Below are positions 9,218 to 16,915 of a stretch of 53,858 bases of DNA, piece after piece. This DNA comes from Lewinella cohaerens DSM 23179. GTDB lineage: Bacteria; Bacteroidota; Bacteroidia; Chitinophagales; Saprospiraceae. Each line of letters opens with the position of its first letter. Position 1 is the stretch's first letter. The translations under genes were made by a program, and so were the position numbers. The stretch lies in NCBI RefSeq assembly GCF_000379805.1, contig NZ_KB903543.1, positions 121,721-175,578 of the forward strand, given 5' to 3'. The notes beneath the pieces are model-generated. The model was not told the origin of the DNA. It saw nothing but the letters and a program-made list of their open reading frames with translations, and made no database searches.

Positions 9218-9309
9218 AATTTCCAACATCATAACAAAGAACCGGAAGGAAATCAAGAAGCAACTCTCCTCTTGGGTAACCCCTATACCCTCTACCAAGT
9301 ACCTTGTAC
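9218..9309 (-). promoter_or_regulatory. Upstream region of kduI sharing collinear motifs with the HTCS upstream region
   Basis: On the plus strand three blocks occur here in order: AATTTCCAAC (9218-9227), CTATACCCTCTACCAA (9283-9298) and CCTTGTAC (9302-9309). The same three blocks in the same order and orientation relative to the gene lie upstream of the HTCS gene (36051-36060, 36113-36128, 36150-36157). The 16-bp block is about 187 bp before the kduI start and about 200 bp before the HTCS start. It may be a shared regulator target or a diverged dispersed element. No convincing bacteroidete -7 box was identified here. Confidence 0.4.
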
Positions 9310-9310
9310 A

Positions 9311-9365
9311 GTGAGGCTTGCTTTCAAAACCACCACCACACTATGGCCTCAAAGGCAAGCCTCAC
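9311..9365 (-). terminator. Hairpin directly after kduD
   Basis: Perfect 11-bp arms GTGAGGCTTGC (9311-9321) and GCAAGCCTCAC (9355-9365) enclose a 33-nt loop and abut the kduD stop at 9367. There is no clear U-run, so it could be a weak terminator or a 3'-end stabiliser that separates expression of the upstream operon from kduI. Confidence 0.5.
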
Positions 9366-9366
9366 C

Positions 9367-10137
9367 TTACCTCCCCATCCAACCACCATCGACGACTAAT
9401 ACTTCCCCACTGACATAATCAGCAGCTGAAGAAGCCAGAAATACGGTTGGGCCTTTAAAATCGGCAGGCGTTCCCCAGCGGTTGCTTGGAATTCGTGCCA
9501 GAATAGCGTCATTACGCTCAGGGTTTTCACGTAGTGCCTGGGTATTATCCGTGGCGATATAACCTGGTGCAATGGCATTGACACAAACGCCACGCCCGGC
9601 CCACTCATTCGAGAGCGCTTTGACCAAGCTTCCGATGGCCCCTTTGCTGGCCGCGTAACCTGGCACCGTTATCCCCCCCTGGAAGGTCAAAAGAGAAGCG
9701 GTAAATATTATTTTACCGTGGCCCCTTTCCAACATATCCCGGCCAAATTCTCGGGCCAGAATAAATGGCGCGTTGAGGTTCACATCCAGCACATTGTCCC
9801 AAAAGTCATCAGAATGTTCGGCCGCAGGAGCTCGCAGGATGGTACCAGCATTATTGACCAGAATATCCACGGGAGCTTCCTCCTTTTTTACCTTTTCGAT
9901 AAAAGCATAGAGGGCTTCTCTGTTGGAGAAATCCGCCTGGTAAGCTTTAAATTTCCGGCCTAAATCCGTCACCTCTTTTTCGATCTCACTGCCTTGCAGT
10001 GCTAGTGTTGCAGATACGCCTATCACGTCGGCACCTGCTTCGGCCAAAGCTACGGCCATTGCTTTTCCAATCCCTCGTTTGCAACCCGTTACGAGGGCTG
10101 TCTTACCGCTGAGGTCAAATGCGTTGAGGATACTCAT
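9367..10137 (-). CDS. kduD: 2-dehydro-3-deoxy-D-gluconate 5-dehydrogenase (KduD), SDR family
   Basis: 256 residues, a classical short-chain dehydrogenase. Cofactor motif TGCKRGIG at 17-24, NNAG at 95-98, and catalytic S148, Y161 and K165 (YAASK). The start MSILNAFDLSGKTALVTG matches KduD proteins closely. It reduces 2,5-diketo-3-deoxygluconate to 2-keto-3-deoxygluconate with NADH (EC 1.1.1.127), the step after KduI. Its start lies 15 nt after the dctM stop, consistent with co-transcription with the TRAP transporter genes. A plain gluconate dehydrogenase is less likely given the neighbouring kduI. Confidence 0.94.
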   Translation of the reverse strand: MSILNAFDLSGKTALVTGCKRGIGKAMAVALAEAGADVIGVSATLALQGSEIEKEVTDLGRKFKAYQADFSNREALYAFIEKVKKEEAPVDILVNNAGTILRAPAAEHSDDFWDNVLDVNLNAPFILAREFGRDMLERGHGKIIFTASLLTFQGGITVPGYAASKGAIGSLVKALSNEWAGRGVCVNAIAPGYIATDNTQALRENPERNDAILARIPSNRWGTPADFKGPTVFLASSAADYVSGEVLVVDGGWMGR

Positions 10138-10152
10138 ATTTTTTTATTGAGG

Positions 10153-11457
10153 TTATAAATTAAAGAGGCTCGGCAACCACAAGGAAAGTCCCTCGAAAAA
10201 GGTTACGACCATCAGCATCAAAATCATAGCTAACAAAAAGGGCATCAGCGGCTTGATCACTTTCGACACCGATATCTTGGCAACACCCGCTCCGACAAAT
10301 AGAATTGTCCCCACAGGTGGCGTACATAAACCAATACAAAGATTCAGGACCATAATGATACCGAAGTGTACAGGGTCCATCCCCAATTGGGTTACAACAG
10401 GAAGGAAAATGGGCGTAAAAATCAGCACTGCTGGTGTCATATCCATAAAAGTCCCTACGATCAACAAGGTCAAGTTGATCAGTAAAAAAATCAGGATTGG
10501 GCTACTGACCGTATCCAACAAAAAGCCTGTCATCAATTGAGGAATACTCTCAAAAGAGAATAACCACGACATGGCCATCGATGTACAAATCAGGAACATA
10601 ACAATAGCCGTCGTTTTGGCACTATTAAGCAGGATACCCGACAAATCAGCAAAGCGAATCGTCTTGTAACTAAACCCTAAAACAAGCGCATAAAACACGG
10701 CTACTGCGGCAGCTTCCGTAGCTGTAAAAACACCTTGCACAATCCCCCCTACAATGACCACCAGCATTAGCAGGCTGAAAAATGCCCGTCGGAAATCGTG
10801 CCAGACTTTACTGAGCTTTACCCTTTCTCCTTTCGGGAACTTGCGTTTTTTAGCAACCACCGCAGCAACGGTCATCAAGGCCAGTCCCACCAAAATACCG
10901 GGAATATAACCCGCAATAAACAGTGCCGCTACCGACGCAGCTCCTCCACTCGCGAGGGCATACACAATCAGTACATTGCTCGGAGGGATCAACAACCCTG
11001 TGGTCGAAGCCGTAATATTGAGAGCCGCACTGAAGGGTCGCGGGTAGCCTTCTTCCTCCATACGGTCTGTCATTACACTACCAATCGCAGAGGCCGCCGC
11101 TACTGCGGAACCCGAAATAGCACCAAACAACATCGCCGCCAGCGTATTGACATAAGCCAGCCCACCAGGAAGGCTCCCCATCAGCGATTTGGCGAAATTT
11201 ACCAGTCGGTTGGCGACGCCCCCCTGGTTCATCAATTCACCCGCCAGGACGAAAAAGGGAATTGCCAGCAGGGCGAAACTATCAATACCGGTCGTCATTC
11301 GTTGGGCCACCGTTGTAATACCCGGCACAAAGGCAATATTGAGCAAAATTGTCAGCGTGGTGGAGAGACCAATGCTATAGGCGACTGGCACCCCATAGCC
11401 CAGCAACCAGAAGAAGCTCAGGAAAAGCAGTAGTATACTTATAAGTTCTATAGACAT
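10153..11457 (-). CDS. dctM: TRAP transporter large permease (DctM/UxuM-like)
   Basis: 434 residues, about 12 hydrophobic segments. Family motifs include PFFVLAGELMNQGG, the FGAISGSAVAAASAIGSVM block, ITASTTGLLIPPSN and the C-terminal NLCIGLCTPPVGTILFVGAG. This subunit carries the sodium-driven transport channel of a tripartite periplasmic transporter. With dctQ and dctP it should import an organic acid, here most likely hexuronate given uxaC and uxuA immediately upstream. Just before its start lies a partial copy of the palindromic repeat (AATTTATTTTTTGCGC, 11458-11473) and a full copy fills the gap to dctQ. Confidence 0.95.
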   Translation of the reverse strand: MSIELISILLLFLSFFWLLGYGVPVAYSIGLSTTLTILLNIAFVPGITTVAQRMTTGIDSFALLAIPFFVLAGELMNQGGVANRLVNFAKSLMGSLPGGLAYVNTLAAMLFGAISGSAVAAASAIGSVMTDRMEEEGYPRPFSAALNITASTTGLLIPPSNVLIVYALASGGAASVAALFIAGYIPGILVGLALMTVAAVVAKKRKFPKGERVKLSKVWHDFRRAFFSLLMLVVIVGGIVQGVFTATEAAAVAVFYALVLGFSYKTIRFADLSGILLNSAKTTAIVMFLICTSMAMSWLFSFESIPQLMTGFLLDTVSSPILIFLLINLTLLIVGTFMDMTPAVLIFTPIFLPVVTQLGMDPVHFGIIMVLNLCIGLCTPPVGTILFVGAGVAKISVSKVIKPLMPFLLAMILMLMVVTFFEGLSLWLPSLFNL

Positions 11458-11602
11458 AATTTATTTTTTGCGCTAACTAGAGTAAGAAACAGCACAAAAT
11501 AAATTGAGCCGACGTTTTTCAAAAAGCTGGCGAAGCGATTCATTTCAAGCGTGTCAGCTATTTGGAAAACCTAAAAGGAGGCTCAATTTATTTTTTGCGC
11601 AA
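11458..11602. repeat. Palindromic repeat copy 1 (dctQ-dctM gap) plus a half copy
   Basis: A full copy (11488-11602) starts with AACAGCACAAAATAAATTGA and ends with TCAATTTATTTTTTGCGCAA; the ends are inverted copies of each other, and inner arms (TTTTTCAAA-AGCTG / CAGCTATTTGGAAAA) also pair. A half copy (11458-11473) lies against the dctM start. The stop codon of dctQ and its last residues (LRKK) are encoded by the right end. Orientation is opposite to the tandem array at 16546. Confidence 0.8.
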
Positions 11603-12082
11603 TACGCTGACTTTTTGCCTGTGGTAATGGGCAATATTGCAAATAGAAAAAAATACAATCAGCAAGCCGCTGACGGGCACAATGGAGTACACATAACCCA
11701 AGGGAATGTGCATTGCTGCCGAGGTTTGTCCTAGGCGTAATGTCGTGTAAACCAAGTTGCCGCCACCAGCCACCATCACCACCAAAGCAAAGACCAGCAT
11801 GAGAGACTCAATAATCTGTAGTCGTTCCTGCTGGCGTTCTTCGGAAAGCTTATTGAGCAAAAAATCCATCGCCAGATGCTCTCGCCGACCATTGAGGTAG
11901 GCAGCTCCCAAAACTGCCAGCCAGATGAGGGCAAAGCGGGCAAATTCTTCCGTAAAGGAAAACGATTGATTGAGGACATAGCGGCCAAACACCTGCCAAA
12001 GCACATCCAGGACCAGCAGCGCGAAAATGACTACTAGTAGTTTTTCGATAAGCCCATTTATGCGGTCATATATTTTTTTCAT
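11588..12082 (-). CDS. dctQ: TRAP transporter small permease (DctQ-like)
   Basis: 164 residues with four hydrophobic segments (about 12-32, 45-65, 88-108, 130-150), the standard size and layout of the small TRAP subunit. FTEEFARFALIWLAVLGAA is the conserved core motif of the family. It associates with DctM and helps dock the substrate-binding protein. The extreme C-terminus (VLRKK plus stop) is encoded by the end of a dispersed palindromic repeat, so the original end of the gene has apparently been replaced. It follows dctP by 67 nt. Confidence 0.92.
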   Translation of the reverse strand: MKKIYDRINGLIEKLLVVIFALLVLDVLWQVFGRYVLNQSFSFTEEFARFALIWLAVLGAAYLNGRREHLAMDFLLNKLSEERQQERLQIIESLMLVFALVVMVAGGGNLVYTTLRLGQTSAAMHIPLGYVYSIVPVSGLLIVFFSICNIAHYHRQKVSVLRKK

Positions 12083-12149
12083 CTTTCTCGTTGTATTGCG
12101 CAGAAAACAACCTGCGATTTTCGTGCTGTTCCTTTTTACTAGACTTGCT

Positions 12150-13124
12150 CTACTGCGCTTGAATTTCCGCCACCAACTTTTTCATGCGCGGGTCTTTGCT
12201 AAACTCCTCCAAAACAGCTTGTGTCTTATTCGCAAACAAGCTTTTTTCAGGACGGATGATCTCTACATTTTCAGCTTTCAACTTGGCCATACATTCGGCT
12301 ACATTTTCTTCCCAAAACTGCTTTTGTGCAGTGGCCGAAACTTTGGCGGCTGCCCTGAGCCATCCCTGCTCCTGGGCGTTGAGCGTGTCCCAATACTTGG
12401 TACCCATCACCAGTACGTCGGGGATGGAACTGTGCTCATCAAGGGTGTAAAATTTGCACACTTCATAATGTCCCGAAGTCACAAAGGATGGAGGGTTGTT
12501 TTCAGCACCATCTACTACGCCTTGCTGCAGTGCAGTGTACAGTTCGCTGTAAGCCATTGGCGTAGCAGAGCCTCCCATTTCGTTGACCATATCTACCGAC
12601 ATCTGGTGACTCATCACTCGTATTTTTAGGCCTTTCAAATCCTCAGGTGTCCGGATAGGCTGCTTTTTGGTGTAAAAACTACGGCTACCGGCATCGTAAA
12701 AACACAAGCCCTTGAGCAGGTATTCGCTGCCAGCTTCGAGGATAGCCTCACCCGTTGGCCCTTCCAACACCGAAAAAAAGTGATCCTTGTCACGAAAGAG
12801 ATAAGGAACGCCCATCACCTGGTACTCCGGTGCGAAATTGGCCATGGCCGCTGCACTCACTTTGGTCATCGCAATGCTTCCAATCTGGAGTAGTTCCAGT
12901 ACTTCACGTTCGGTACCCAGCTGGCCGTCGGGGAAAATCTTTACTGTCAGAGCTCCGCCCGATTGCTCCTCTACGCTAGCCGCAAAAACTTCCATCCCCT
13001 GGTGTACAGGATGCGTAATGGGCAGGGTGTGCGCCAGGTAAACCACCTTGGCACTACCCAATTTTTCACAGGAACCTGCCGTGAGCAGGAGTCCAAAAGC
13101 CAACAGGTAAAAGCAATGTTTCAT
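12150..13124 (-). CDS. dctP: TRAP transporter substrate-binding protein (DctP family), lipoprotein
   Basis: 324 residues with a lipoprotein leader (FYLLAFGLLLTAGSC, Cys about residue 19), so it is membrane-anchored in the periplasm. The TRAP signature is present: LKGLKIRVM, with the Arg that binds substrate carboxylate, then YSELYTALQQGVVDGAENNP. It captures an organic acid and delivers it to DctQM. The position 11 nt after uxaC in an uronate catabolic operon suggests glucuronate or a keto-deoxyuronate as ligand; this is inference from context. Confidence 0.94.
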   Translation of the reverse strand: MKHCFYLLAFGLLLTAGSCEKLGSAKVVYLAHTLPITHPVHQGMEVFAASVEEQSGGALTVKIFPDGQLGTEREVLELLQIGSIAMTKVSAAAMANFAPEYQVMGVPYLFRDKDHFFSVLEGPTGEAILEAGSEYLLKGLCFYDAGSRSFYTKKQPIRTPEDLKGLKIRVMSHQMSVDMVNEMGGSATPMAYSELYTALQQGVVDGAENNPPSFVTSGHYEVCKFYTLDEHSSIPDVLVMGTKYWDTLNAQEQGWLRAAAKVSATAQKQFWEENVAECMAKLKAENVEIIRPEKSLFANKTQAVLEEFSKDPRMKKLVAEIQAQ

Positions 13125-13135
13125 ATTCTTTATTT

Positions 13136-14533
13136 TTAAAAATCAAAGAATTGCTTAGCGTTGCGATAACAAATATCTTCTACGACCCCGCCCAGCCAAG
13201 GCAGGTCATTGGGTAGCATTCCTCGTTGAACATCGTCGCCCAAGAGGTTGCACAGAATGCGCCGAAAATATTCGTGCCGAGGGAAAGACAAAAAGCTCCT
13301 ACTATCCGTGAGCATACCAATAAATCGGCTGAGCAAACCCAGCTGCGACAGTGCATTGAGCTGCTTCTCCATACCATCCTTCTGGTCGAGAAACCACCAG
13401 GCCGAACCCCATTGAATTTTTCCCGGCAGGGTACCATCGTTGTAATTACCTGCCATCGTAGCGAATACTTCATTGTCACGAGGATTGAGGTTGTAGAGGA
13501 TAGTCTTGGCCAATTTGTCTTCCCTGTCCAGCCGATTGAGGAAAGCCGCCAGCCCTCGAGCCTGATCAAAGTCGCCAATGCTATCGCAGCCAACGTCCGC
13601 ACCGATGCTTTTCAGCAAGCGCTGATTGTTATCACGTAGTGCCCCCAGGTGCAATTGCATCGTCCAGTTTCGCTGGTGATACATTTTTCCGAGTTCGTGA
13701 AGCGCAGCCATTTGAAAGGCAGCTACTTCTTCGGAATTCAATGGACTTTTGTTCTTGGCTTTAGCCAGAATATCATCCAGCTTGACTGTTCCAAAATCGA
13801 CAGGATAAAGTTGTCCTAAACCATGGTCTGCCAATTGGCAACCGTGTGCAGCAAAGTAGTCGATCCGGTTTTCCAGCGCTGCCAATAGTTGATCAAACGT
13901 ATTTATAGACGTGCCAATGATGGTTTCCAACTTGCCCAAAAAGGGAAGAAAATCAGCGCCATCAATCACCAAAAACTTATCGGGTCTGAAAGTGGGCAAC
14001 ATCTTCAAACTTCGTCCAGCTTCCGCGTGCAAGCGGTGATATGCCAAATCATCCGTAGGGTGATCAGTAGTACAAACAACTTCTACTTTCATTTGAGTCA
14101 AAAGGCCGTTCGTCGTAAATCCCGGAGAAGCTAACGCTATATTAGTCCGCTCGTAAATAGCTTCAGCTGTAGTTGCGCTAAGTAAATCATTGATCCCAAA
14201 ATACCGCTGCAATTCCAGGTGCGTCCAATGGTACAGCGGGTTGCGTAAGGTATAAGGCACAGTCTCTGCCCATTTCACAAATTTCTTGCGATCATCTGCC
14301 GCGCCGGTGATGAAGGTCTCCGGGATACCGTTGGCCCGCATGGCGCGCCATTTGTAATGATCGCCTTTGAGCCATACTTCGGTAATGGTCGAAAAATGCT
14401 TGTCTTCCGCAATCTCTTGTGGCGACAAATGATTGTGGTAATCAATAATAGGTTGTTCCCGTGCATACTCGTGGTAGAGGCGTTCGGCGGTAGGGCTTTC
14501 GAGGAGGAAATTCTCGTCCAAAAATGTTTTCAT
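13136..14533 (-). CDS. uxaC: Glucuronate isomerase (UxaC)
   Basis: 465 residues, close to the 470 of E. coli UxaC, amidohydrolase-fold. Typical blocks: FLLESPTAERLYHEYA, IIDYHNHLSPQEIAED (metal/substrate site), CTTDHPTDDL and the C-terminal LTDSRSFLSFPRHEYFRRILC. It converts D-glucuronate to D-fructuronate (and galacturonate to tagaturonate) in the cytoplasm. The next enzymes of the glucuronate branch, mannonate oxidoreductase and UxuA, are the two genes just upstream, and no tagaturonate/altronate genes are present, so glucuronate is the likely physiological substrate. It lies 10 nt downstream of uxuA. Confidence 0.97.
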   Translation of the reverse strand: MKTFLDENFLLESPTAERLYHEYAREQPIIDYHNHLSPQEIAEDKHFSTITEVWLKGDHYKWRAMRANGIPETFITGAADDRKKFVKWAETVPYTLRNPLYHWTHLELQRYFGINDLLSATTAEAIYERTNIALASPGFTTNGLLTQMKVEVVCTTDHPTDDLAYHRLHAEAGRSLKMLPTFRPDKFLVIDGADFLPFLGKLETIIGTSINTFDQLLAALENRIDYFAAHGCQLADHGLGQLYPVDFGTVKLDDILAKAKNKSPLNSEEVAAFQMAALHELGKMYHQRNWTMQLHLGALRDNNQRLLKSIGADVGCDSIGDFDQARGLAAFLNRLDREDKLAKTILYNLNPRDNEVFATMAGNYNDGTLPGKIQWGSAWWFLDQKDGMEKQLNALSQLGLLSRFIGMLTDSRSFLSFPRHEYFRRILCNLLGDDVQRGMLPNDLPWLGGVVEDICYRNAKQFFDF

Positions 14534-14543
14534 GTAAATTAGT

Positions 14544-15722
14544 TTAATTTTCCGCTGATCTTAAAATGCCCATTTCTAAACCGCGTAGTTCCGCCAGACC
14601 ACGTAAGCGACCGATACCTGAGTAGCCGGGATTCGTTTGTTTGCGTAGATCATCAAGCATCTGATGGCCATGATCGGGGCGCATGGGGATGTTTACACCT
14701 TGCTGGTGCGCCGCCCGGAGCAGATTTTTCATTACGGCATACATATCCACATCACCTTCGAGGTGATTGGCCTCAAAGAAGTTCCCCTCGGCATCGCGCT
14801 TGGTAGCCCGCAGATGGATAAAATGAATACGCTCGCCAAATTGAGCTACCATTTGAGGTAAATCATTATCGGAACGAACTCCGAAAGAACCCGTACAGAA
14901 GCACAGGCCATTGCAGGGGGAAACAACAGCCTGCATGAGCTTCTGTACGTCTTTTGCTGTACTCACTACTCTGGGTAAGCCCAAAAGAGGGAACGGTGGA
15001 TCATCTGGATGAATAGCCAACTTTACACCAACCTCTTCCGCTACGGGAGTGATTTGTTGTAAAAAATGGATCAGGTTCTCTCGCAGTTGATCCGCATCAA
15101 TACCTTCGTAGGTCGCCAGGATTGCTCTGAATTTTTCGAGATCAAGCACGCCCTCTGTTGTACCGCCGGGTAAGCCCGCGATGATGTTTTTTATCAGTTT
15201 TTGGCGAGCAGCCTCGTCCATTTCAGCGAAGGCATCGGCCGCTTTTTGCTGTTCTTCATGGGTATAATCCGCCTGCGCTCCGGCCCGTTTCAGGAGGAAT
15301 AAATCAAAAGCGGCAAAAGCGGCCTTTTCAAAATAAAGCCCCGTAGAACCATCCGGCATAAGATGGTATAGCTCGGTGCGTGACCAGTCGAGCACAGGCA
15401 TAAAGTTGTAGGTTACGATATGAATACCACAAGTCGCCAGATTGCGAATGCTTTGCTGGTAATTGGTGATATATCGCTGGTAATCGCCGGTTGTGCGCTT
15501 GATATCTTCATGCACCGGAATACTCTCTACCACGGACCAGCGCAGGCCATTGTCGGCAATTTCTTGTTGTCTTTTCTGAATCTCTGCCACCGGCCAAACC
15601 TCACCACTCGGAATATGGTGCAGAGCCGTAACGATACCCGTAGCTCCGGCTTGCCGGATGTCCGCCAAGCTTACGGGGTCATTGGGGCCGTACCAACGCC
15701 AGGTTTGTTCTAAATGCTTCAT
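14544..15722 (-). CDS. uxuA: Mannonate dehydratase (UxuA)
   Basis: 392 residues, like the 394 of E. coli UxuA. Landmarks: start [19 protein letters not shown], the metal-site block [33 protein letters not shown] and [10 protein letters not shown] near the C-terminus. It dehydrates D-mannonate to 2-keto-3-deoxygluconate (EC 4.2.1.8), the last step of the glucuronate branch before KDG kinase. It sits between the SDR mannonate oxidoreductase (21 nt) and uxaC (10 nt), clearly one operon. Confidence 0.97.
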   Translation of the reverse strand: MKHLEQTWRWYGPNDPVSLADIRQAGATGIVTALHHIPSGEVWPVAEIQKRQQEIADNGLRWSVVESIPVHEDIKRTTGDYQRYITNYQQSIRNLATCGIHIVTYNFMPVLDWSRTELYHLMPDGSTGLYFEKAAFAAFDLFLLKRAGAQADYTHEEQQKAADAFAEMDEAARQKLIKNIIAGLPGGTTEGVLDLEKFRAILATYEGIDADQLRENLIHFLQQITPVAEEVGVKLAIHPDDPPFPLLGLPRVVSTAKDVQKLMQAVVSPCNGLCFCTGSFGVRSDNDLPQMVAQFGERIHFIHLRATKRDAEGNFFEANHLEGDVDMYAVMKNLLRAAHQQGVNIPMRPDHGHQMLDDLRKQTNPGYSGIGRLRGLAELRGLEMGILRSAEN

Positions 15723-15743
15723 TAATCTAGTGTTTTACTTTTG

Positions 15744-16541
15744 TTACACTCCGCTAAATGCACTAAATCCACCATCTACTGGCACTACAATTCCGGTAAC
15801 GAAAGCCGAACGATCATCACACAACCACAGCAAAGTGCTGATCAATTCGTCAGGTTCGCCAAAGCGGCGCATGGGAGTTTGACTGATGATCGTATTCCCA
15901 CGATCCGTGAGGGTATTGTCTTCTTTCAGCAGTAAACTGCGGTTTTGCTCGGCGATAAAAAAGCCAGGTGCTATAGCGTTGACCCGGATACCACCACCGT
16001 ATTTCACGGCTAACTCTACGGCCAGCCAGCGCGTAAAATTATCCACTGCCGCCTTTGATGCCGAATACCCAACCACTCTTGTTAGAGGTAACTGAGCAGC
16101 CATCGAAGAGATGTTGATAATACAGCCCTGCTCTCGTTCTGCCATCAGTCGGGCAAAAACCACCGAAGGCAGCACCGTACCGGCCAGATTGAGGTCATTG
16201 ACCTTGCGAAACTCATCAATTGGCATATCGAAAATGGTCTGCTCCGGCATGATCGTGGCTCCCGAGCGATTGCCACCAGCGCCATTCACCAGAATATCGA
16301 CGTGTCCTGCTTTAGCGACAACTTCCTCTGCGGCTTTATTCACAGAGTCTTCGTTGAGCACATCGCAGGTAATTGCATGAATTATTAAACCCACTTCCTT
16401 AAATTCGGCTACTCTAGCAGCAGACTTTTCGGCATTCCGCCCCAATATAAAAACGGTGGCTCCGGCTTCTGCCAAACCTTTTGCAAAAGCACTACCCAGT
16501 GTACCATTCCCGCCGGTGATGACGGCTACTTTGTTTTTCAT
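15744..16541 (-). CDS. SDR-type D-mannonate oxidoreductase (fructuronate reductase)
   Basis: 265 residues; short-chain dehydrogenase with glycine motif TGGNGTLG (9-16), NGAGGNRS (86-93), catalytic S145/S146, Y159 and K163. The GGNRSGATIM and NLAGTVLPS blocks are those of the SDR family annotated as mannonate oxidoreductase, an analogue of the longer E. coli UxuB. It reduces fructuronate to mannonate with NAD(P)H, linking UxaC to UxuA; the adjacent genes supply exactly those two steps. The start codon lies a few bases from the tandem repeat array, whose end contributes the AAAGGAC sequence before the ATG. Confidence 0.88.
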   Translation of the reverse strand: MKNKVAVITGGNGTLGSAFAKGLAEAGATVFILGRNAEKSAARVAEFKEVGLIIHAITCDVLNEDSVNKAAEEVVAKAGHVDILVNGAGGNRSGATIMPEQTIFDMPIDEFRKVNDLNLAGTVLPSVVFARLMAEREQGCIINISSMAAQLPLTRVVGYSASKAAVDNFTRWLAVELAVKYGGGIRVNAIAPGFFIAEQNRSLLLKEDNTLTDRGNTIISQTPMRRFGEPDELISTLLWLCDDRSAFVTGIVVPVDGGFSAFSGV

Positions 16542-16545
16542 GTCC

Positions 16546-16908
16546 TTTTATTGCGCAAAAAATAGATTGATCCTTCTCTGAAGTTTTTCAAATAGCCGTC
16601 ACGCTTAAAATGAAACGCTTAGCCAACTATTTTAAAAACGAAGGCTCAATTTATTTTTGTGCTGTTTTTTATTGCGCAAAAAATAGATTGATCCTTCTCT
16701 GAAGTTTTTCAAATAGACGTCACGCTTAAAATGAAACGCTTAGCCAACTATTTTAAAAACGAAGGCTCAATTTATTTTTGTGCTGTTTTTTATTGCGCAA
16801 AAAATAGATTGATCCTTCTCTGAAGTTTTTCAAATAGACGTCACGCTTAAAATGAAACGCTTAGCCAACTATTTTAAAAACGAAGGCTCAATTTATTTTT
16901 GTGCTGTT
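16546..16908. repeat. Three tandem 121-bp units of the palindromic repeat
   Basis: Three near-identical head-to-tail units (16546-16666, 16667-16787, 16788-16908). Each begins TTTTATTGCGCAAAAAATAG, contains ACGCTTAAAATGAAACGCTT in the middle and ends CTCAATTTATTTTTGTGCTG. Unit 1 differs from units 2 and 3 by one base (AATAGCCGTC against AATAGACGTC), so the amplification is recent. The array fills the whole gap between the PL20-like gene (stop 16916) and the SDR gene (start 16541). No ORF is supported inside it. Confidence 0.95.
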
Positions 16909-16915
16909 CTTCAAA

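Noticed and set aside
16546-16908. Tandem repeats considered as a CRISPR array
   Set aside because: Units are 121 bp, contiguous and without variable spacers, and no cas genes are nearby.
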